Below the pieces are notes generated by a model, which saw only the letters and a list, made by a program, of their open reading frames with translations, was not told the origin of the DNA and made no database searches. This document shows positions 17,643 through 27,047 of a stretch of DNA of 64,000 nt, piece by piece. The stretch lies in contig NZ_VUMD01000009.1 in assembly GCF_009696375.1 (NCBI RefSeq), forward strand, positions 87,388 through 151,387, written 5' to 3'. Numbering within the stretch: position 1 is the stretch's first letter; each line of letters starts with the position of its first letter. The translations under genes were made by a program, and so were the position numbers. Origin of the DNA: Clostridium porci. GTDB taxonomy: Bacteria > Bacillota > Clostridia > Lachnospirales > Lachnospiraceae.

Positions 17643-18332
17643 TTATCTTTGACCATAATAAGCATTTGCTCCGTGCTTTCTTAAATAATGCTTATCCTGC
17701 AGCTTTTGGGGCGCAGGCTTTACATTGGGATTAATCTGTTCACAGCGGGCTGCCATCTTAGCCACCTCCTCTAGAACAACGGCATTGTGCACAGCCTCCG
17801 CAGCATCCCTGCCCCAGGCAAAGGGCCCATGGTTCTTACAGAGACAGGCAGGCACTGCCATATATTCCTTATCCTTAAAATAATCCGCAATCAAAAGCCC
17901 TGTATTTTTCTCATAGGCCCCCTCAATCTCCTCTTTTGTCAGGCAGCGCAGACACGGGATCTCACCGTACATATAATCTGCATGGGTGGTACCATAGCAG
18001 GGAATCCCTCTGCCCGCCTGAGCCCAGCTGGTGGCCCATGAGGAATGGGTATGAACAATACCACCCACCAGGGGAAGAGCCTTGTACAGCTCCAAATGAG
18101 TAGCGGTGTCAGAGGAGGGATTAAGGCTTCCCTCCACACGATTGCCCTCCAGATCCATCACTACCATATCCTCTGGCGACAGCCTATCATAATCCACACC
18201 GCTGGGCTTGATCACAAACAGCCCCTGCTCCCTGTCAATGGCGCTGACATTTCCCCAGGTAAAGGTTACAAGCCCGTATCGGGGCAGCTCCATATTAGCC
18301 TCATAGACAATTTTCTTCAGATGTTCCAGCAT
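17643..18332 (-). CDS. ulaF: L-ribulose-5-phosphate 4-epimerase (UlaF/AraD)
   Basis: 229 residues, standard for the class II aldolase/epimerase family. Zinc ligands H94 and H96 lie in [13 protein letters not shown] and the third in KNHGPFAWG; the phosphate-binding GNVS and KPSG segments are present. It converts L-ribulose-5-P to D-xylulose-5-P, the last step of L-ascorbate breakdown, feeding the pentose phosphate pathway. In this operon UlaF is more apt than AraD, since no arabinose genes are nearby. Confidence 0.9.
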   Translation of the reverse strand: MLEHLKKIVYEANMELPRYGLVTFTWGNVSAIDREQGLFVIKPSGVDYDRLSPEDMVVMDLEGNRVEGSLNPSSDTATHLELYKALPLVGGIVHTHSSWATSWAQAGRGIPCYGTTHADYMYGEIPCLRCLTKEEIEGAYEKNTGLLIADYFKDKEYMAVPACLCKNHGPFAWGRDAAEAVHNAVVLEEVAKMAARCEQINPNVKPAPQKLQDKHYLRKHGANAYYGQR

Positions 18333-18402
18333 CCTTTACGCTCCCTCCTTGCTTTATCGCTGTCATTTCTCATATCCGGTATGTTCTCCAAAGGCTACTT
18401 CC

Positions 18403-19452
18403 TTATGGCTCCAGAATATACATATCTATCTCATCAATCTCACGGTTGGTAGAGACTATAACATCCTTTCCATCTCTGGTATACTTAAACACATTGGCAG
18501 ATCCACAATCCTCATCTAGAATCTGAACCTCATAGCCTTGGGTATCCTTATTATATGTAAAGGCCAGAAGATTTCGGGCTCCCTTCCTATGTCCGATCAC
18601 AACCCTCGGCTTTCCGCAAAGCATACCGCCGTAGATAGAGTGGGTAAATTCAGCTGGCCTGTCATAAGCATAAACCTTCTTATAATCCCCATCCTCCCTC
18701 TTATAAATACTGATATATTCCCCGTGAAAGGGAGCCATCACAGCCAGCTCCAGCTCACCATCCCCATCCAGATCCACAAGAACCCCATCGCTTGCAGGAG
18801 TATCCAGAAGCTGTTCTATTTCCCACGGTTCCCCTGCCTCTGCAGGAGGCTTAAAGAGGAACACTCCATTTTCAGAAGAAATTACGCTTGCAGGTGCCCC
18901 CTTAATTTCCACCCTGTAATACCCATGGTTCTTAAGCAGGCCGTCCTTAATCACTTCCAGCTGAAGCTGGTTTTCGTCGTTAAAGCTGCTTAGATCCCCA
19001 GGCAAAACCGCCGCGTACACCTTTCCAGGCATAGACCAGTCCTCCTTATATTCATGGCCTGACTTGAGGGTACAGGCAATCAGATAATGCACGCCATTTC
19101 TTTCCAGAATATCAAACCTGTGTACATGAGGAAGAGATACCAGCGTTCTCACTTCCCAGCAGCCTTTGTCCCTTGGGGTTACAATTACAATTTTAGCCTC
19201 TTTGGAATCATTGGGAGAATAGAATTTGTGGGTAGCCAAAAATTGCCCGTCTGTGTCCGGCACCTGAACCATAGACATAGTTCCCCCCGGCCCTGTCCAC
19301 ACAGTATCCTCCTCATTGCCGTCCATGTCAAAGAGCAGGCATCTGTCTACCTTCTCTGCGGCCACCAGAAAATGCTCTGCTCCCTGATAATGGAGAGGAG
19401 CGATGGAATAACATTTTGTCAGCTTCCCAATTACTTTTTTTTCAACCTTCAT
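18403..19452 (-). CDS. FG-GAP/VCBS-like beta-propeller protein of unknown role in the ula operon
   Basis: 349 residues without signal peptide or membrane helix, so cytosolic. Repeated beta-rich blades are seen, and one segment ([15 protein letters not shown]) matches the calcium-binding loop of FG-GAP/VCBS repeats. It sits between ulaE and ulaF with ordinary ribosome sites, so it should be made with the ascorbate enzymes. I do not recognise a catalytic motif. It may be a lactonase-like or mutarotase-like accessory enzyme, or a sensor; this is open. Confidence 0.6.
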   Translation of the reverse strand: MKVEKKVIGKLTKCYSIAPLHYQGAEHFLVAAEKVDRCLLFDMDGNEEDTVWTGPGGTMSMVQVPDTDGQFLATHKFYSPNDSKEAKIVIVTPRDKGCWEVRTLVSLPHVHRFDILERNGVHYLIACTLKSGHEYKEDWSMPGKVYAAVLPGDLSSFNDENQLQLEVIKDGLLKNHGYYRVEIKGAPASVISSENGVFLFKPPAEAGEPWEIEQLLDTPASDGVLVDLDGDGELELAVMAPFHGEYISIYKREDGDYKKVYAYDRPAEFTHSIYGGMLCGKPRVVIGHRKGARNLLAFTYNKDTQGYEVQILDEDCGSANVFKYTRDGKDVIVSTNREIDEIDMYILEP

Positions 19453-19517
19453 ATATTTGCCCCTCCTTTAACTTGCAAAGCCAGTCTAAATGGCTTTGGC
19501 TTATATAAATACACTGC

Positions 19518-20366
19518 CTATCTGCGCTGTGCGTCCAGAATCCCCGCCATCATCCGATTGGCCTCAGCCAGCTCCTTCCTCCACTCAGGATTGCCCGTAA
19601 ACCAAAATTCTGTCACATACGTTCTCACACCCAGCTCCCAGGCTGCCTCTATGGCGCGTTTAAAGTCCACATGCCCCTGGCCAAAGGGAACCTCACGAAA
19701 TACGCCAGGGACGGTTTCCTTTAAATGCATAGCTGCCAGATGGCCCTTTCCCAGACGGAGATCGTCCACTACATCTGTGCCATAAGTTTTAGCTGCATTG
19801 GTAATATTCCCAATATCAGGATAGACGCCTAGATACATAGAGGAAACAAGATCCACATACTTCATGGCCTTGCCCACTGTGTTCATAAACTCTGTCTCCA
19901 TGGTTTCAAAGCCCAGCACAACACCGGCTTTGGCCCCCATCTCCACTGCCTTTTTAAGGTTTTCTGTAAAGAGCCTTTTTGTCTCATCTGTAGACTCATC
20001 ATAATATACATCATAGCCTGCCAGCTGGATAATCCGGATTCCCAAATCATCTGCCAGCCGGATTGCCTTCTCCATAATCTCCATTCCGCGGCTTCGGACA
20101 GCAGGATCGCTGCTTCCCAGAGGGAATTTCCGATGACCGCTTAGACACATAGTCCGTATAGGCAGTCCTGCTTCCTTCATCACCCTCACCAGCTTAAGGC
20201 GCTCCTCCTTAGAAGCATCCAGCCGCCCAAGCTTCTCCTCTGTCTCGTCAATACTGATTTCCACAAAATCGAAACCAGCCTCCTTTGCCGCCTCCAGCTT
20301 TTCCTTCCACGCAAGCTGTGATGGCATGGCTTTTTCATATAATCCAAGGGTATATGCCCGTTCCAT
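19518..20366 (-). CDS. ulaE: L-xylulose-5-phosphate 3-epimerase (UlaE)
   Basis: 282 residues, TIM-barrel of the xylose-isomerase-like superfamily. Metal-binding words include FVEISIDE, SGHRKFPLGS, LAGYDVYYDE, FETMETEF, PDIGN and LAAMHLKETVPG, typical of UlaE/SgbU. It epimerises L-xylulose-5-P (from decarboxylated ascorbate product) to L-ribulose-5-P, the substrate of UlaF. The decarboxylase UlaD is not seen between them and must be elsewhere or replaced. Confidence 0.9.
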   Translation of the reverse strand: MERAYTLGLYEKAMPSQLAWKEKLEAAKEAGFDFVEISIDETEEKLGRLDASKEERLKLVRVMKEAGLPIRTMCLSGHRKFPLGSSDPAVRSRGMEIMEKAIRLADDLGIRIIQLAGYDVYYDESTDETKRLFTENLKKAVEMGAKAGVVLGFETMETEFMNTVGKAMKYVDLVSSMYLGVYPDIGNITNAAKTYGTDVVDDLRLGKGHLAAMHLKETVPGVFREVPFGQGHVDFKRAIEAAWELGVRTYVTEFWFTGNPEWRKELAEANRMMAGILDAQRR

Positions 20367-20425
20367 TACTTGCCTCCCGTTCGTTTACGCCATTGTCCGA
20401 ATACAAAGCTCAAAATAACATAACA

Positions 20426-21208
20426 TCACTGTTCCGGCTTAAAATCGGTTTTATGCACCTGGTACACCCTCACACCTTTCTCTCTTATAGCATTAAGAGC
20501 ATCCTGAGGCGCTTTCTCATCGGTTATAAGATATTGAATCTTCTCAATCGGACAGCTTGTAAAGCTGCTGTTTCTGCCTATTTTCGTGTGATCTGCCAGT
20601 ACAAAAACATCCTGATTGGCATGGTCAATCATCATCTCGTTGATACTTACCTCATTGAATATCTCCGTAGTCATTCCTGCCTCCGCACTGATACCAGAGC
20701 AGCCGACAAACGCTTTCTTCGCGTATACATTTTGAAGATTTCTCAGGGTAAAATCCCCCACCATGGCATCCTTGGGATGACGCAGCTCGCCTCCTGTAAG
20801 CACCACATTCACCCCCGATGGATAATCCCGTCCTATCGCCTTTCCATTATTGGTGATAACCGTTACATTGCCGCACTGCATATGCTCCAGTATCTGAAGG
20901 GCATTGCTGCTGGTGTTGATAAATATGGTATCGTTTTCCGCTACAAAGACGGCTGCATATCTGGCAATCAGCCCCCGGTACAGCTGCACCTCATCCTTCA
21001 TATATTGGGGGGCCATGGTTGACACGGCCCCTCCATAGGTACGAACAAGAAGATTCTGTTCCTCCAGATACTGAAGATCTCTTCTGACTGTAATCAGGGA
21101 TACACCCAATATCTGTGAAAGCTCATCTACACGGACTTCCGGATTCCCCTGCAGCATTTCCACGATCCGATTCCTGCGGCTTTCCACGAAAGCCCTCTCT
21201 CTTTTCAT
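20426..21208 (-). CDS. DeoR-family regulator of the ascorbate-type operon
   Basis: 260 residues from the ATG at 21208, with AGAGG upstream; a GTG at 21217 overlaps the ribosome site. HTH (VESRRNRIVEMLQ, SLITVRRDLQYLEEQNLLVR) is followed by the DeoR sensor domain (VFVAENDTIFINTSSNAL, VGCSGISAEAG, LADHTKIG). Set inside the operon between the IIB and ulaE genes, it is likely a UlaR-like repressor answering to a phosphorylated intermediate. Confidence 0.87.
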   Translation of the reverse strand: MKRERAFVESRRNRIVEMLQGNPEVRVDELSQILGVSLITVRRDLQYLEEQNLLVRTYGGAVSTMAPQYMKDEVQLYRGLIARYAAVFVAENDTIFINTSSNALQILEHMQCGNVTVITNNGKAIGRDYPSGVNVVLTGGELRHPKDAMVGDFTLRNLQNVYAKKAFVGCSGISAEAGMTTEIFNEVSINEMMIDHANQDVFVLADHTKIGRNSSFTSCPIEKIQYLITDEKAPQDALNAIREKGVRVYQVHKTDFKPEQ

Positions 21209-21377
21209 ATTCCACACCTCTTATAGTAAGATATCTATATTAAGTCCGCAGCGCAACAAGATTCCTCTGCTCTCCATCCGCATTTCTTTAATTTTTGCAC
21301 TGCTCACTGCCTATGTGGATATTATATCCGATATAAAAGCCTGTGTCATGCTGTTATGTTCGTTTCAATCATTAATT

Positions 21378-21683
21378 TTAGATAAGACCCTTTTCTTTCA
21401 TTTTATCTTCCATTTCCTGGGCTGACATAATATTGCGCAGCCCGATTACAACCGTTCCTTTTTTCTCAGCGTCCTTGAACATACCTGCAAAATTCTGGGC
21501 ACAAAATACTACGTCATACTGGCTGGCTGCTGTTTTGCCTTCGGAAAGAGCACAATGGTGAACCTTTCCAGGCTTAATACCCACCTTATCCAGCATCTTC
21601 TGCATGGTCATTTTCATCATAAGGCTGGAGCCTGCTCCATTTGCGCAGCATACAATAAAGCTCATGTTTTCCTTTGCCATCAT
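21378..21683 (-). CDS. ulaB: PTS EIIB, ascorbate (UlaB) type
   Basis: 101 residues; ATG at 21683 with AGGAGG 6 bases upstream. The phosphocysteine loop is VCCANGAGSS, with C13 as the likely acceptor. It receives phosphate from the IIA at 23366 and hands it to the substrate bound by the IIC at 21873. Confidence 0.87.
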   Translation of the reverse strand: MMAKENMSFIVCCANGAGSSLMMKMTMQKMLDKVGIKPGKVHHCALSEGKTAASQYDVVFCAQNFAGMFKDAEKKGTVVIGLRNIMSAQEMEDKMKEKGLI

Positions 21684-21782
21684 TAAAACCTCCTGTTATT
21701 AGCGATTCAATATTCAGATGCAGATTCCATCCAGCAGCGATTCAATCTGTCTCTGAAGACAGCCTTTTAGGCGGATGCACAG

Positions 21783-21822
21783 AGCGCCCCTCGGCATGTG
21801 TCATCACACGTGACGGGCGCCC
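21783..21822 (-). promoter_or_regulatory. Intercistronic hairpin between IIC and IIB
   Basis: On the minus strand GGGCGC pairs with GCGCCC, with GTGTG/CACAT inside: a strong imperfect stem without T-tail in the 189-base gap between the IIC stop and the IIB start. It may stabilise mRNA ends or tune expression. Confidence 0.45.
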
Positions 21823-21872
21823 ATACTTATTTGCCAAGGCAAATTGAAATGTTACAATTCATTTATACACTA

Positions 21873-23351
21873 TTATTTCTTCTCTTTCAATGCCTTATAT
21901 GCTTCATAATCTTCTGTAATCAGGAAATAACCCTTCTTATCCTTCATATACTGAATTTGAGGAATAGCCAAAAGCACAATTACTACGATCGCAACGCCGG
22001 CATAACTTAAGAACTTCATCAAAGCTGTCATTACAGGCCATACAACCGCCCAATCCCACATACCTAAATATCCGCCGTAAGCCGCCATTCCAACCCAGCC
22101 TGCGATAATAGCAGAACCAAATACCTGGCATATACCAGAGATGAAGGGCAGAATAAGAGCCGCCTTGATGCCTCCCTTTTCATTAGCAAACACAGCGATG
22201 GTGGCATTGTCAAAGAATACTGGCACGAATCCGCAGATAACAAGCACCGGGCTTTTTAACGCAATCAGCGCAATGATTGCCAGAAGCTGACCTGCAAAGC
22301 CTGCAAGGAATCCCAGAGGAACTGCATTTTGAGAACCGAAGCCATAAATAACAGCACAGTCTACACCTGGAAGGGAACCTGGCAGCAGCTTGTCTGCAAT
22401 ACCCTGGAAGGAGGCTGTCAGCTCGGTCACGAAGGTTCTTACTCCTAACTGAAGGATTGCAAGATATACGGAGAAGTTCAAGCAGGTCTGAATTACATAA
22501 AAGAACATGCTGGCGCCTTCCTTTAAAAAGCCCTGCTCTACCAGATAATCACGTCCCAGGATACAGAGAATGGAGCCGAAGAAAATTACCATCAGGATAG
22601 AGGTACATACCATGTTCTCATTGAAAATGGACATAAAGCCCGGAAGTTCTATATCATCAATTTTCTTAACCTCTTTTCCGTCCTTCTTTTTTCCAAATAG
22701 CTTCTCAGCCAACCAGGTATTAAAGGCAATACCAAACATCTGCTGATGAGCCAGGCAGAAGCCAGCTCCGTCTGTCAGCTCCTGGCAGGGCTTAATGGTC
22801 AGGTTAGAACCCACTGCCCAATATGCTCCCAAAATCAGAGCCATAACAACTAAAAGGCTTATATTGTTGTTAATCAGGAAGGGACACGCAAACAGGATAA
22901 GCCAGTATGCGGTAGATGCCTGCTGTACCTGAACATGACCGGTGGTAAACAGAGCCCTAAGTTTAGTGTATCTGGAAAAGCGCACCAGAAGAATGTTTAC
23001 GATAAACGCAATCAGCAGCAGAATCATCGCATTGCCAAAGGCCTTGCCAAACACTTCTTCAACGCCAGCTGTAACTGCATTTTGGCCGAAGTAAGGGTCA
23101 ATTACCATAGCATCCATGTTAAATCTGTCCTTAAGACCAACCAGAACCGGACGGAAGTTATTAACCAGGCCGCCGGAACCAACCGATAGAATCAGATAAC
23201 CTACAATCGCCTTAATCACACCTGCCAGCACGTCATACCACGGCTTCTTTAACAGAATGTAACCAATCATTACAATCAGACCAATCATAAAGGCCGGCTG
23301 CTGTAATACGTTAACTGCAAAATATGACCATATCTTCATTAAAATATCCAT
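21873..23351 (-). CDS. ulaA: PTS EIIC, L-ascorbate permease UlaA
   Basis: 492 residues with about 11 membrane helices. Conserved UlaA segments are PAFMIGLIVMIGYILLKKPW, FTTGHVQVQQAS, AHQQMFGIAF and CGFVPVFFDNATIAV. In the context of ulaG, ulaE and ulaF it should carry L-ascorbate across the membrane as it is phosphorylated to ascorbate-6-P. The C-terminus extends a little past Escherichia coli UlaA. Confidence 0.9.
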   Translation of the reverse strand: MDILMKIWSYFAVNVLQQPAFMIGLIVMIGYILLKKPWYDVLAGVIKAIVGYLILSVGSGGLVNNFRPVLVGLKDRFNMDAMVIDPYFGQNAVTAGVEEVFGKAFGNAMILLLIAFIVNILLVRFSRYTKLRALFTTGHVQVQQASTAYWLILFACPFLINNNISLLVVMALILGAYWAVGSNLTIKPCQELTDGAGFCLAHQQMFGIAFNTWLAEKLFGKKKDGKEVKKIDDIELPGFMSIFNENMVCTSILMVIFFGSILCILGRDYLVEQGFLKEGASMFFYVIQTCLNFSVYLAILQLGVRTFVTELTASFQGIADKLLPGSLPGVDCAVIYGFGSQNAVPLGFLAGFAGQLLAIIALIALKSPVLVICGFVPVFFDNATIAVFANEKGGIKAALILPFISGICQVFGSAIIAGWVGMAAYGGYLGMWDWAVVWPVMTALMKFLSYAGVAIVVIVLLAIPQIQYMKDKKGYFLITEDYEAYKALKEKK

Positions 23352-23365
23352 AATGTCCCCCTTAT

Positions 23366-23824
23366 TTATCCTTCCAAACAGGTTTCCTGTATCTTTATTA
23401 AATCCTCTGGTGTTTCCGCCTCTAAAAGCGCCGCTACTGCTTTTTCATTCATCAGCAGCTCTGATAATTTTGTCATGTTCTCCAAATGCTGATCCGGATT
23501 ACAGGAGGCCAGAGTAAAAAACAGTCTTGCGTCCATCTCCGGATTACCCGGCTCAAAGCTGACAGGCTTTTTCAGCTTCATAAAGGCGATGGCTGTCTTA
23601 TGCACTCCTTTCGCGCACTCCTGGCAGTGAGGCATTGCCACGTTGGGCATAATGACAATATAAGGACCGTACTTCTTCACACAGGCTATAATATCATCCT
23701 TATAATTGGCTTCCACCGTTCCATCTACCTCCAGACACTCGCAGCTCATGCGGACGGCCTCCTCCCAGTCAGAAGCCTCCTTTGCAAATTTGTAATGGTT
23801 TAACTTTACAAACTCTTTTAACAT
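23366..23824 (-). CDS. ulaC: PTS EIIA, ascorbate (UlaC) type
   Basis: About 152 residues. Two ATGs lie at 23830 and 23824; the second is chosen because AAGGGGG is too close to the first. The phosphohistidine is in VAMPHCQE (H66 from this start), where most UlaC proteins have MPHAR. It is 25 bases after ulaG and 14 before the IIC gene, one operon. Confidence 0.87.
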   Translation of the reverse strand: MLKEFVKLNHYKFAKEASDWEEAVRMSCECLEVDGTVEANYKDDIIACVKKYGPYIVIMPNVAMPHCQECAKGVHKTAIAFMKLKKPVSFEPGNPEMDARLFFTLASCNPDQHLENMTKLSELLMNEKAVAALLEAETPEDLIKIQETCLEG

Positions 23825-23849
23825 TTTCATCCCCCTTTACGGTTCAGTG

Positions 23850-24953
23850 CTACAGACAGGAACGAAACGGTATATTCTGAGGAGCCTCGAAGCAGTCCTC
23901 AAAGCCTCTGCGGTGATGGTACGCTTTCTTGTCCTTGTCGGTAGGATACACATATTTGCCTCCCACCTCCCAGAAGAACGGATGGAACTTGTAATCCAGA
24001 CGGTCTTTCTTCATATCATAGAGTACCCGGATTTCATTCACATCTGCCATAAAGTTGGTCCATACATCGTAGTGGATAGGAATAACCACCTTGCATCTTA
24101 ATGCCTCTGCCATTCTCAGAATATCGCATGAGGTCATCTTATCCGCCATGCCTACCGGATTCTCACCATAAGAGCCAAAGGCCACATCCACGTCGTAATC
24201 CTTGCCATGCTTCGCAAAATAGATGGAGTAATGGGAATCACCACTGTGGTAAATGTTCCCTCCCGGCGTCTTTATCAGGTAATTCACTGCCTTGTCATCC
24301 ATATCCGTAGGGCATATGCCGGTCAGCTCTTCCCGGTCAGGCCCTGTGGAATCAGTAGTAACCAGACAGGTACGGTCAAAGGAATCCAGGACTACAATCT
24401 CCACATCCTTCATCTTAATGGTATCCCCAGGGCGTACTGTGATGCAGCGCTCCTCAGGAACTCCCCATTTTACCCAAAGCTCAACCGACTTTTTCGGCCC
24501 GATGAACGGAACCGGAATCTCCTTTCCATTGTCGTCTACCGTTGTCATCTTGCTCTGAATTACATGGGCCGCGTATTCAGCGCTCATATGATCCTGATGG
24601 TAATGGGTGGCCAGCACTGCGTCCACCTGCTTAATGGCAAACGGATCAATCACAAAAGGCACCGCTCTTAGGTTTGGCTGCATAGCCCTGGCTCCGCACA
24701 TGTTAGCCATCTGGTGTCCCACTGCCATCTTGCCATTGCCGTGGGTACGCTTTCCATTCCCACACCATAGGTCAATGGTAAGGTTACAGCCTCCGGGAGT
24801 CTTAAACCACATTCCAGTACAGCCCAGCCACCACATGGCTACAGTTCCCGGCTTTACTTCCTCATTCTCAATTTCCTCGTTCAGCCAGGTACCCCACTCC
24901 GGAAATGTGCTCATGATCCAGGACTCCCTTGTCATCTCGCTCACTTTGCTCAT
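23850..24953 (-). CDS. ulaG: L-ascorbate-6-phosphate lactonase UlaG
   Basis: 367 residues from the ATG at 24953 (AAAGGGG 8 bases upstream); a longer start at 24977 lacks a site. Metallo-beta-lactamase fold with the HxHxDH motif H117-Y-H119-Q-D121-H122 and a later [10 protein letters not shown]. UlaG opens the lactone ring of ascorbate-6-P in the cytosol, the first step after uptake. It is the first gene of the operon, as in other ula systems. Confidence 0.92.
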   Translation of the reverse strand: MSKVSEMTRESWIMSTFPEWGTWLNEEIENEEVKPGTVAMWWLGCTGMWFKTPGGCNLTIDLWCGNGKRTHGNGKMAVGHQMANMCGARAMQPNLRAVPFVIDPFAIKQVDAVLATHYHQDHMSAEYAAHVIQSKMTTVDDNGKEIPVPFIGPKKSVELWVKWGVPEERCITVRPGDTIKMKDVEIVVLDSFDRTCLVTTDSTGPDREELTGICPTDMDDKAVNYLIKTPGGNIYHSGDSHYSIYFAKHGKDYDVDVAFGSYGENPVGMADKMTSCDILRMAEALRCKVVIPIHYDVWTNFMADVNEIRVLYDMKKDRLDYKFHPFFWEVGGKYVYPTDKDKKAYHHRRGFEDCFEAPQNIPFRSCL

Positions 24954-24991
24954 ATTGTTATCCCCTTTCACGTTCAATATGCAACATTTAT

Positions 24992-25080
24992 ATGATTGAT
25001 TTGTTCTTTAGTTGTACTTTACCATATTTTACGATTGAATACAATGGTTTTATATGAACGATTGTGTATTTTTATGATTG
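24992..25080. promoter_or_regulatory. Four A(T/C)GATTG repeats upstream of ulaG
   Basis: ATGATTG at 24992, ACGATTG at 25031 and 25058, and ATGATTG at 25074. On the minus strand they read CAATC(A/G)T followed by an A/T-rich half, a pattern like DeoR-family operators. They lie 40-130 bases upstream of the ulaG start, where the regulator at 20426 would act. Confidence 0.4.
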
Positions 25081-25172
25081 TTTCTTACTTTCTCTTTAAC
25101 ATATATGTCTTTTTTTATATTTTTAATAGACACCAGATATAGCACATATACACTTTGCCCATTGTGGCAGCA

Positions 25173-25220
25173 AAAAATCCACCGAGCAATCTGTCTTTAA
25201 GATTCCTCCTGTGGATTTTC
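25173..25220. terminator. Bidirectional terminator-like hairpin
   Basis: AAAATCCAC and GTGGATTTT enclose AATCT/AGATT. The minus strand ends in TTTTTT and the plus strand in TTTTCTTAT. Confidence 0.45.
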
Positions 25221-25562
25221 TTATAGATTATGACCAGATTGCCTTAACAGATACAGATCCAGTTTGAACATTTATGCAACATAGGTTGAGCCGGCAAGAA
25301 AGGCTTTCTGCCAATCCTGCCGGCTTATTCATTCAAATCTATATTGAAAAGCTCTGACTGCTTGTTGATGTTATAGAGTATACAAACTATTTGTGTCTTA
25401 AGTTTGTCCAGAGACTAAACAGTTTCTAAAGAGCTTTAAGAAATTCTGACGCTATCCTTTAAAGAACCTTTTTAAATTCTTGTATCCATTTTCTATTTAC
25501 ATACAATATCATATAATGTATAGTATAGTTATGTTATATAACATAAGATATTCCTCTGGATC

Positions 25563-25842
25563 ATTCTAATCATAGCAGCCACTCCTGCCTATTTCAAGCG
25601 CAGATGGAGGTGCCCCTAAAAAACAACGCCCACTGGCCGGGCTCACATTGCTGCTTGCAGGTTCCGGGATTACAGCAGGAGCATTCCTTATGGGAGGGTG
25701 CTATCCAAACACCAAATCCAGGCATACGTTCTCTTTCTGGCACGGGCTGCTGCCATGGATAGACCAGCGGATGACATGTATGATTTGGATGATTGGTGGG
25801 ATGACGTTTACGATTGGTAGAATCGGGATGGCTATCCATAAA
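25563..25842 (+). pseudogene. Degraded small membrane-protein gene upstream of pspC
   Basis: Three plus frames each hold a protein-like piece: a hydrophobic WIILIIAATPAYFKRR, then PLAGLTLLLAGSGITAGAF, then a tail ARAAAMDRPADDMYDLDDWW ending VYDW and a stop. Read in order they look like one frameshifted membrane protein with an acidic aromatic tail. There is no start codon in the right place. Low certainty. Confidence 0.3.
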
Positions 25843-25889
25843 TTATCTTTGTTTACTCACTATCATATAAAAAAAGGAGACAGCAAATT

Positions 25890-26075
25890 ATGGAGAAAAA
25901 ATTATACCGTTCCAACCGTAACAAAATGATCTGCGGCGTATGCGGCGGCCTTGGTGAATATTTCAACATAGACCCCACCATCATCCGCCTGCTCTGGGCT
26001 CTTTTTATCTGTACAAGCGCCGGGATTCTGGCCTATATTATTGCAGCCATTATCGTGCCTGTTAACCCCAGCTAA
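25890..26075 (+). CDS. Small PspC-domain membrane protein
   Basis: 61 residues, just the PspC domain: MEKKLYRSNRNKMICGVCGG, then LGEYFNIDPTIIRLLW and one membrane helix. AAAGGAGA precedes the start. PspC-domain proteins take part in envelope stress responses; stand-alone short forms are common in Clostridia and their role is not settled. Confidence 0.85.
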   Translation: MEKKLYRSNRNKMICGVCGGLGEYFNIDPTIIRLLWALFICTSAGILAYIIAAIIVPVNPS

Positions 26076-26119
26076 AAACAATCCCGTTAAACGTCTAAAA
26101 GGTCATTCTGTTTCAGAGA

Positions 26120-26221
26120 TTATACCATATCCTCCGGCGATGGTATCCCTCCGGAGGATGCACATGGTTCGGTCTGGTGTTTTGAACCGCTTTCGCGTAT
26201 CATCGAACCAGCCCGGTATAA
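26120..26221 (-). repeat. Structured repeat, copy B (candidate small RNA or MITE)
   Basis: Closed by TTATACC (26120-26126) pairing with GGTATAA (26215-26221). On the minus strand it aligns over its length with copy A at 2450-2538, with a roughly 15-base net insertion. Internal pairings include ATCCTCCGG with CCGGAGGAT (9 bp) and GGTTCG with CGAACC. It lies between the convergent pspC and spmA genes, so here it does not lead any gene. Confidence 0.6.
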
Positions 26222-26325
26222 TATCTACTGGCGGAAGGCCTTGGAGCCATCTGAGACGAATGTTCTTCCAACTCCCAGGCCGTTCATGAAAACGAATCAG
26301 TACTCAGGTTTTTCCTGATAAATAT

Positions 26326-26943
26326 TCATACATCCATGATCTTGCAGTATATCACTGCCACTACGGTTGATATCAGCGTCGCCACCAGCGCCGGACCTAC
26401 AATGGCCCCAGGGGCTACGCTTCCGTACTGGCTTCTGTAGGCAATCATGTTCATGGGAATCAGCTGGAGGGATGAAATGTTTATAATCAGAAAGGTACAC
26501 ATCTCATTGCTGGCAGTTCCTGGCGGCTGGGCCTTCCTGGCCCCAGTCTGGTTCTGGCTCTTCTTTTGCATTTCCTCTACCTTCTTAAGTTCTTCCATTG
26601 CCCGCAGCCCAGCTGGCGTGGCAGCCCAGCCTAACCCCAAAACATTGGCAATCATATTCACAGCAATCTGCTTCCTGGCTTCTCCCTCTGGAGGCAGTCT
26701 GGGAAATAAAAAGTTTAAAACTGGCGACATTTTTTTTGACAGCTGATCCACCAGTCCTGCCCTGTGAGCTATCTCCAGAACTCCCGTCCAGAGTGTCATA
26801 ACTCCCAGCATGGTAATACATAAAGTTACCGCCTCCTTAGACGCCTGAAGAGCTCCGTCTGTAACCGCTGAAAGCTGTCCGTGAAAGGCTCCCCATAGAA
26901 CGCCTGTCAAAGTCATTCCAGCCCATAGATAGTTAAGCATCAA
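26326..26943 (-). CDS. spmA: Spore maturation protein A (SpmA)
   Basis: 205 residues, four to five membrane helices, with the family words MLGVMTLWTGVLEIAHRAGL, FPRLPPEGEARKQIAVNMIA and NVLGLGWAATPAGLRAMEEL. A Gln/Lys-rich hydrophilic loop of about 25 residues follows. SpmA helps dehydrate the spore core. spmB normally follows directly; here the next 250 bases hold only the repeat and pspC on the other strand. It shows the organism comes from a spore-forming lineage. Confidence 0.88.
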   Translation of the reverse strand: MMLNYLWAGMTLTGVLWGAFHGQLSAVTDGALQASKEAVTLCITMLGVMTLWTGVLEIAHRAGLVDQLSKKMSPVLNFLFPRLPPEGEARKQIAVNMIANVLGLGWAATPAGLRAMEELKKVEEMQKKSQNQTGARKAQPPGTASNEMCTFLIINISSLQLIPMNMIAYRSQYGSVAPGAIVGPALVATLISTVVAVIYCKIMDV

Positions 26944-27047
26944 ACACCTGCCTGCTGCACTGCCTTTACTTCAGTTTATAACATCTGTCAGATTTCTAGT
27001 ACAAAAACGTGCCTGGTTGCCCGGTCTGCATATCTAAGATCAAACTT

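Larger units (their letters stand above)
24954..25889. other. Long intergenic region upstream of ulaG and pspC
   Basis: Contains four operator-like repeats (24992-25080), a bidirectional terminator-like hairpin (25173-25220), a GC-rich hairpin (AGCCGGCA 25289-25296 with TGCCGGCT 25318-25325) and a degraded coding stretch (25563-25842). No intact gene seen. Confidence 0.5.

Noticed and set aside
17643..18332. Arabinose pathway AraD
   Set aside because: No araA, araB or arabinose transporter nearby; neighbours are ulaG, ulaA and ulaE, so UlaF is the better call.
25594..25839. Minus-strand frame with Cys-rich end upstream of pspC
   Set aside because: Lies opposite the degraded plus-strand pieces, lacks a ribosome site and looks like a mirror of them.
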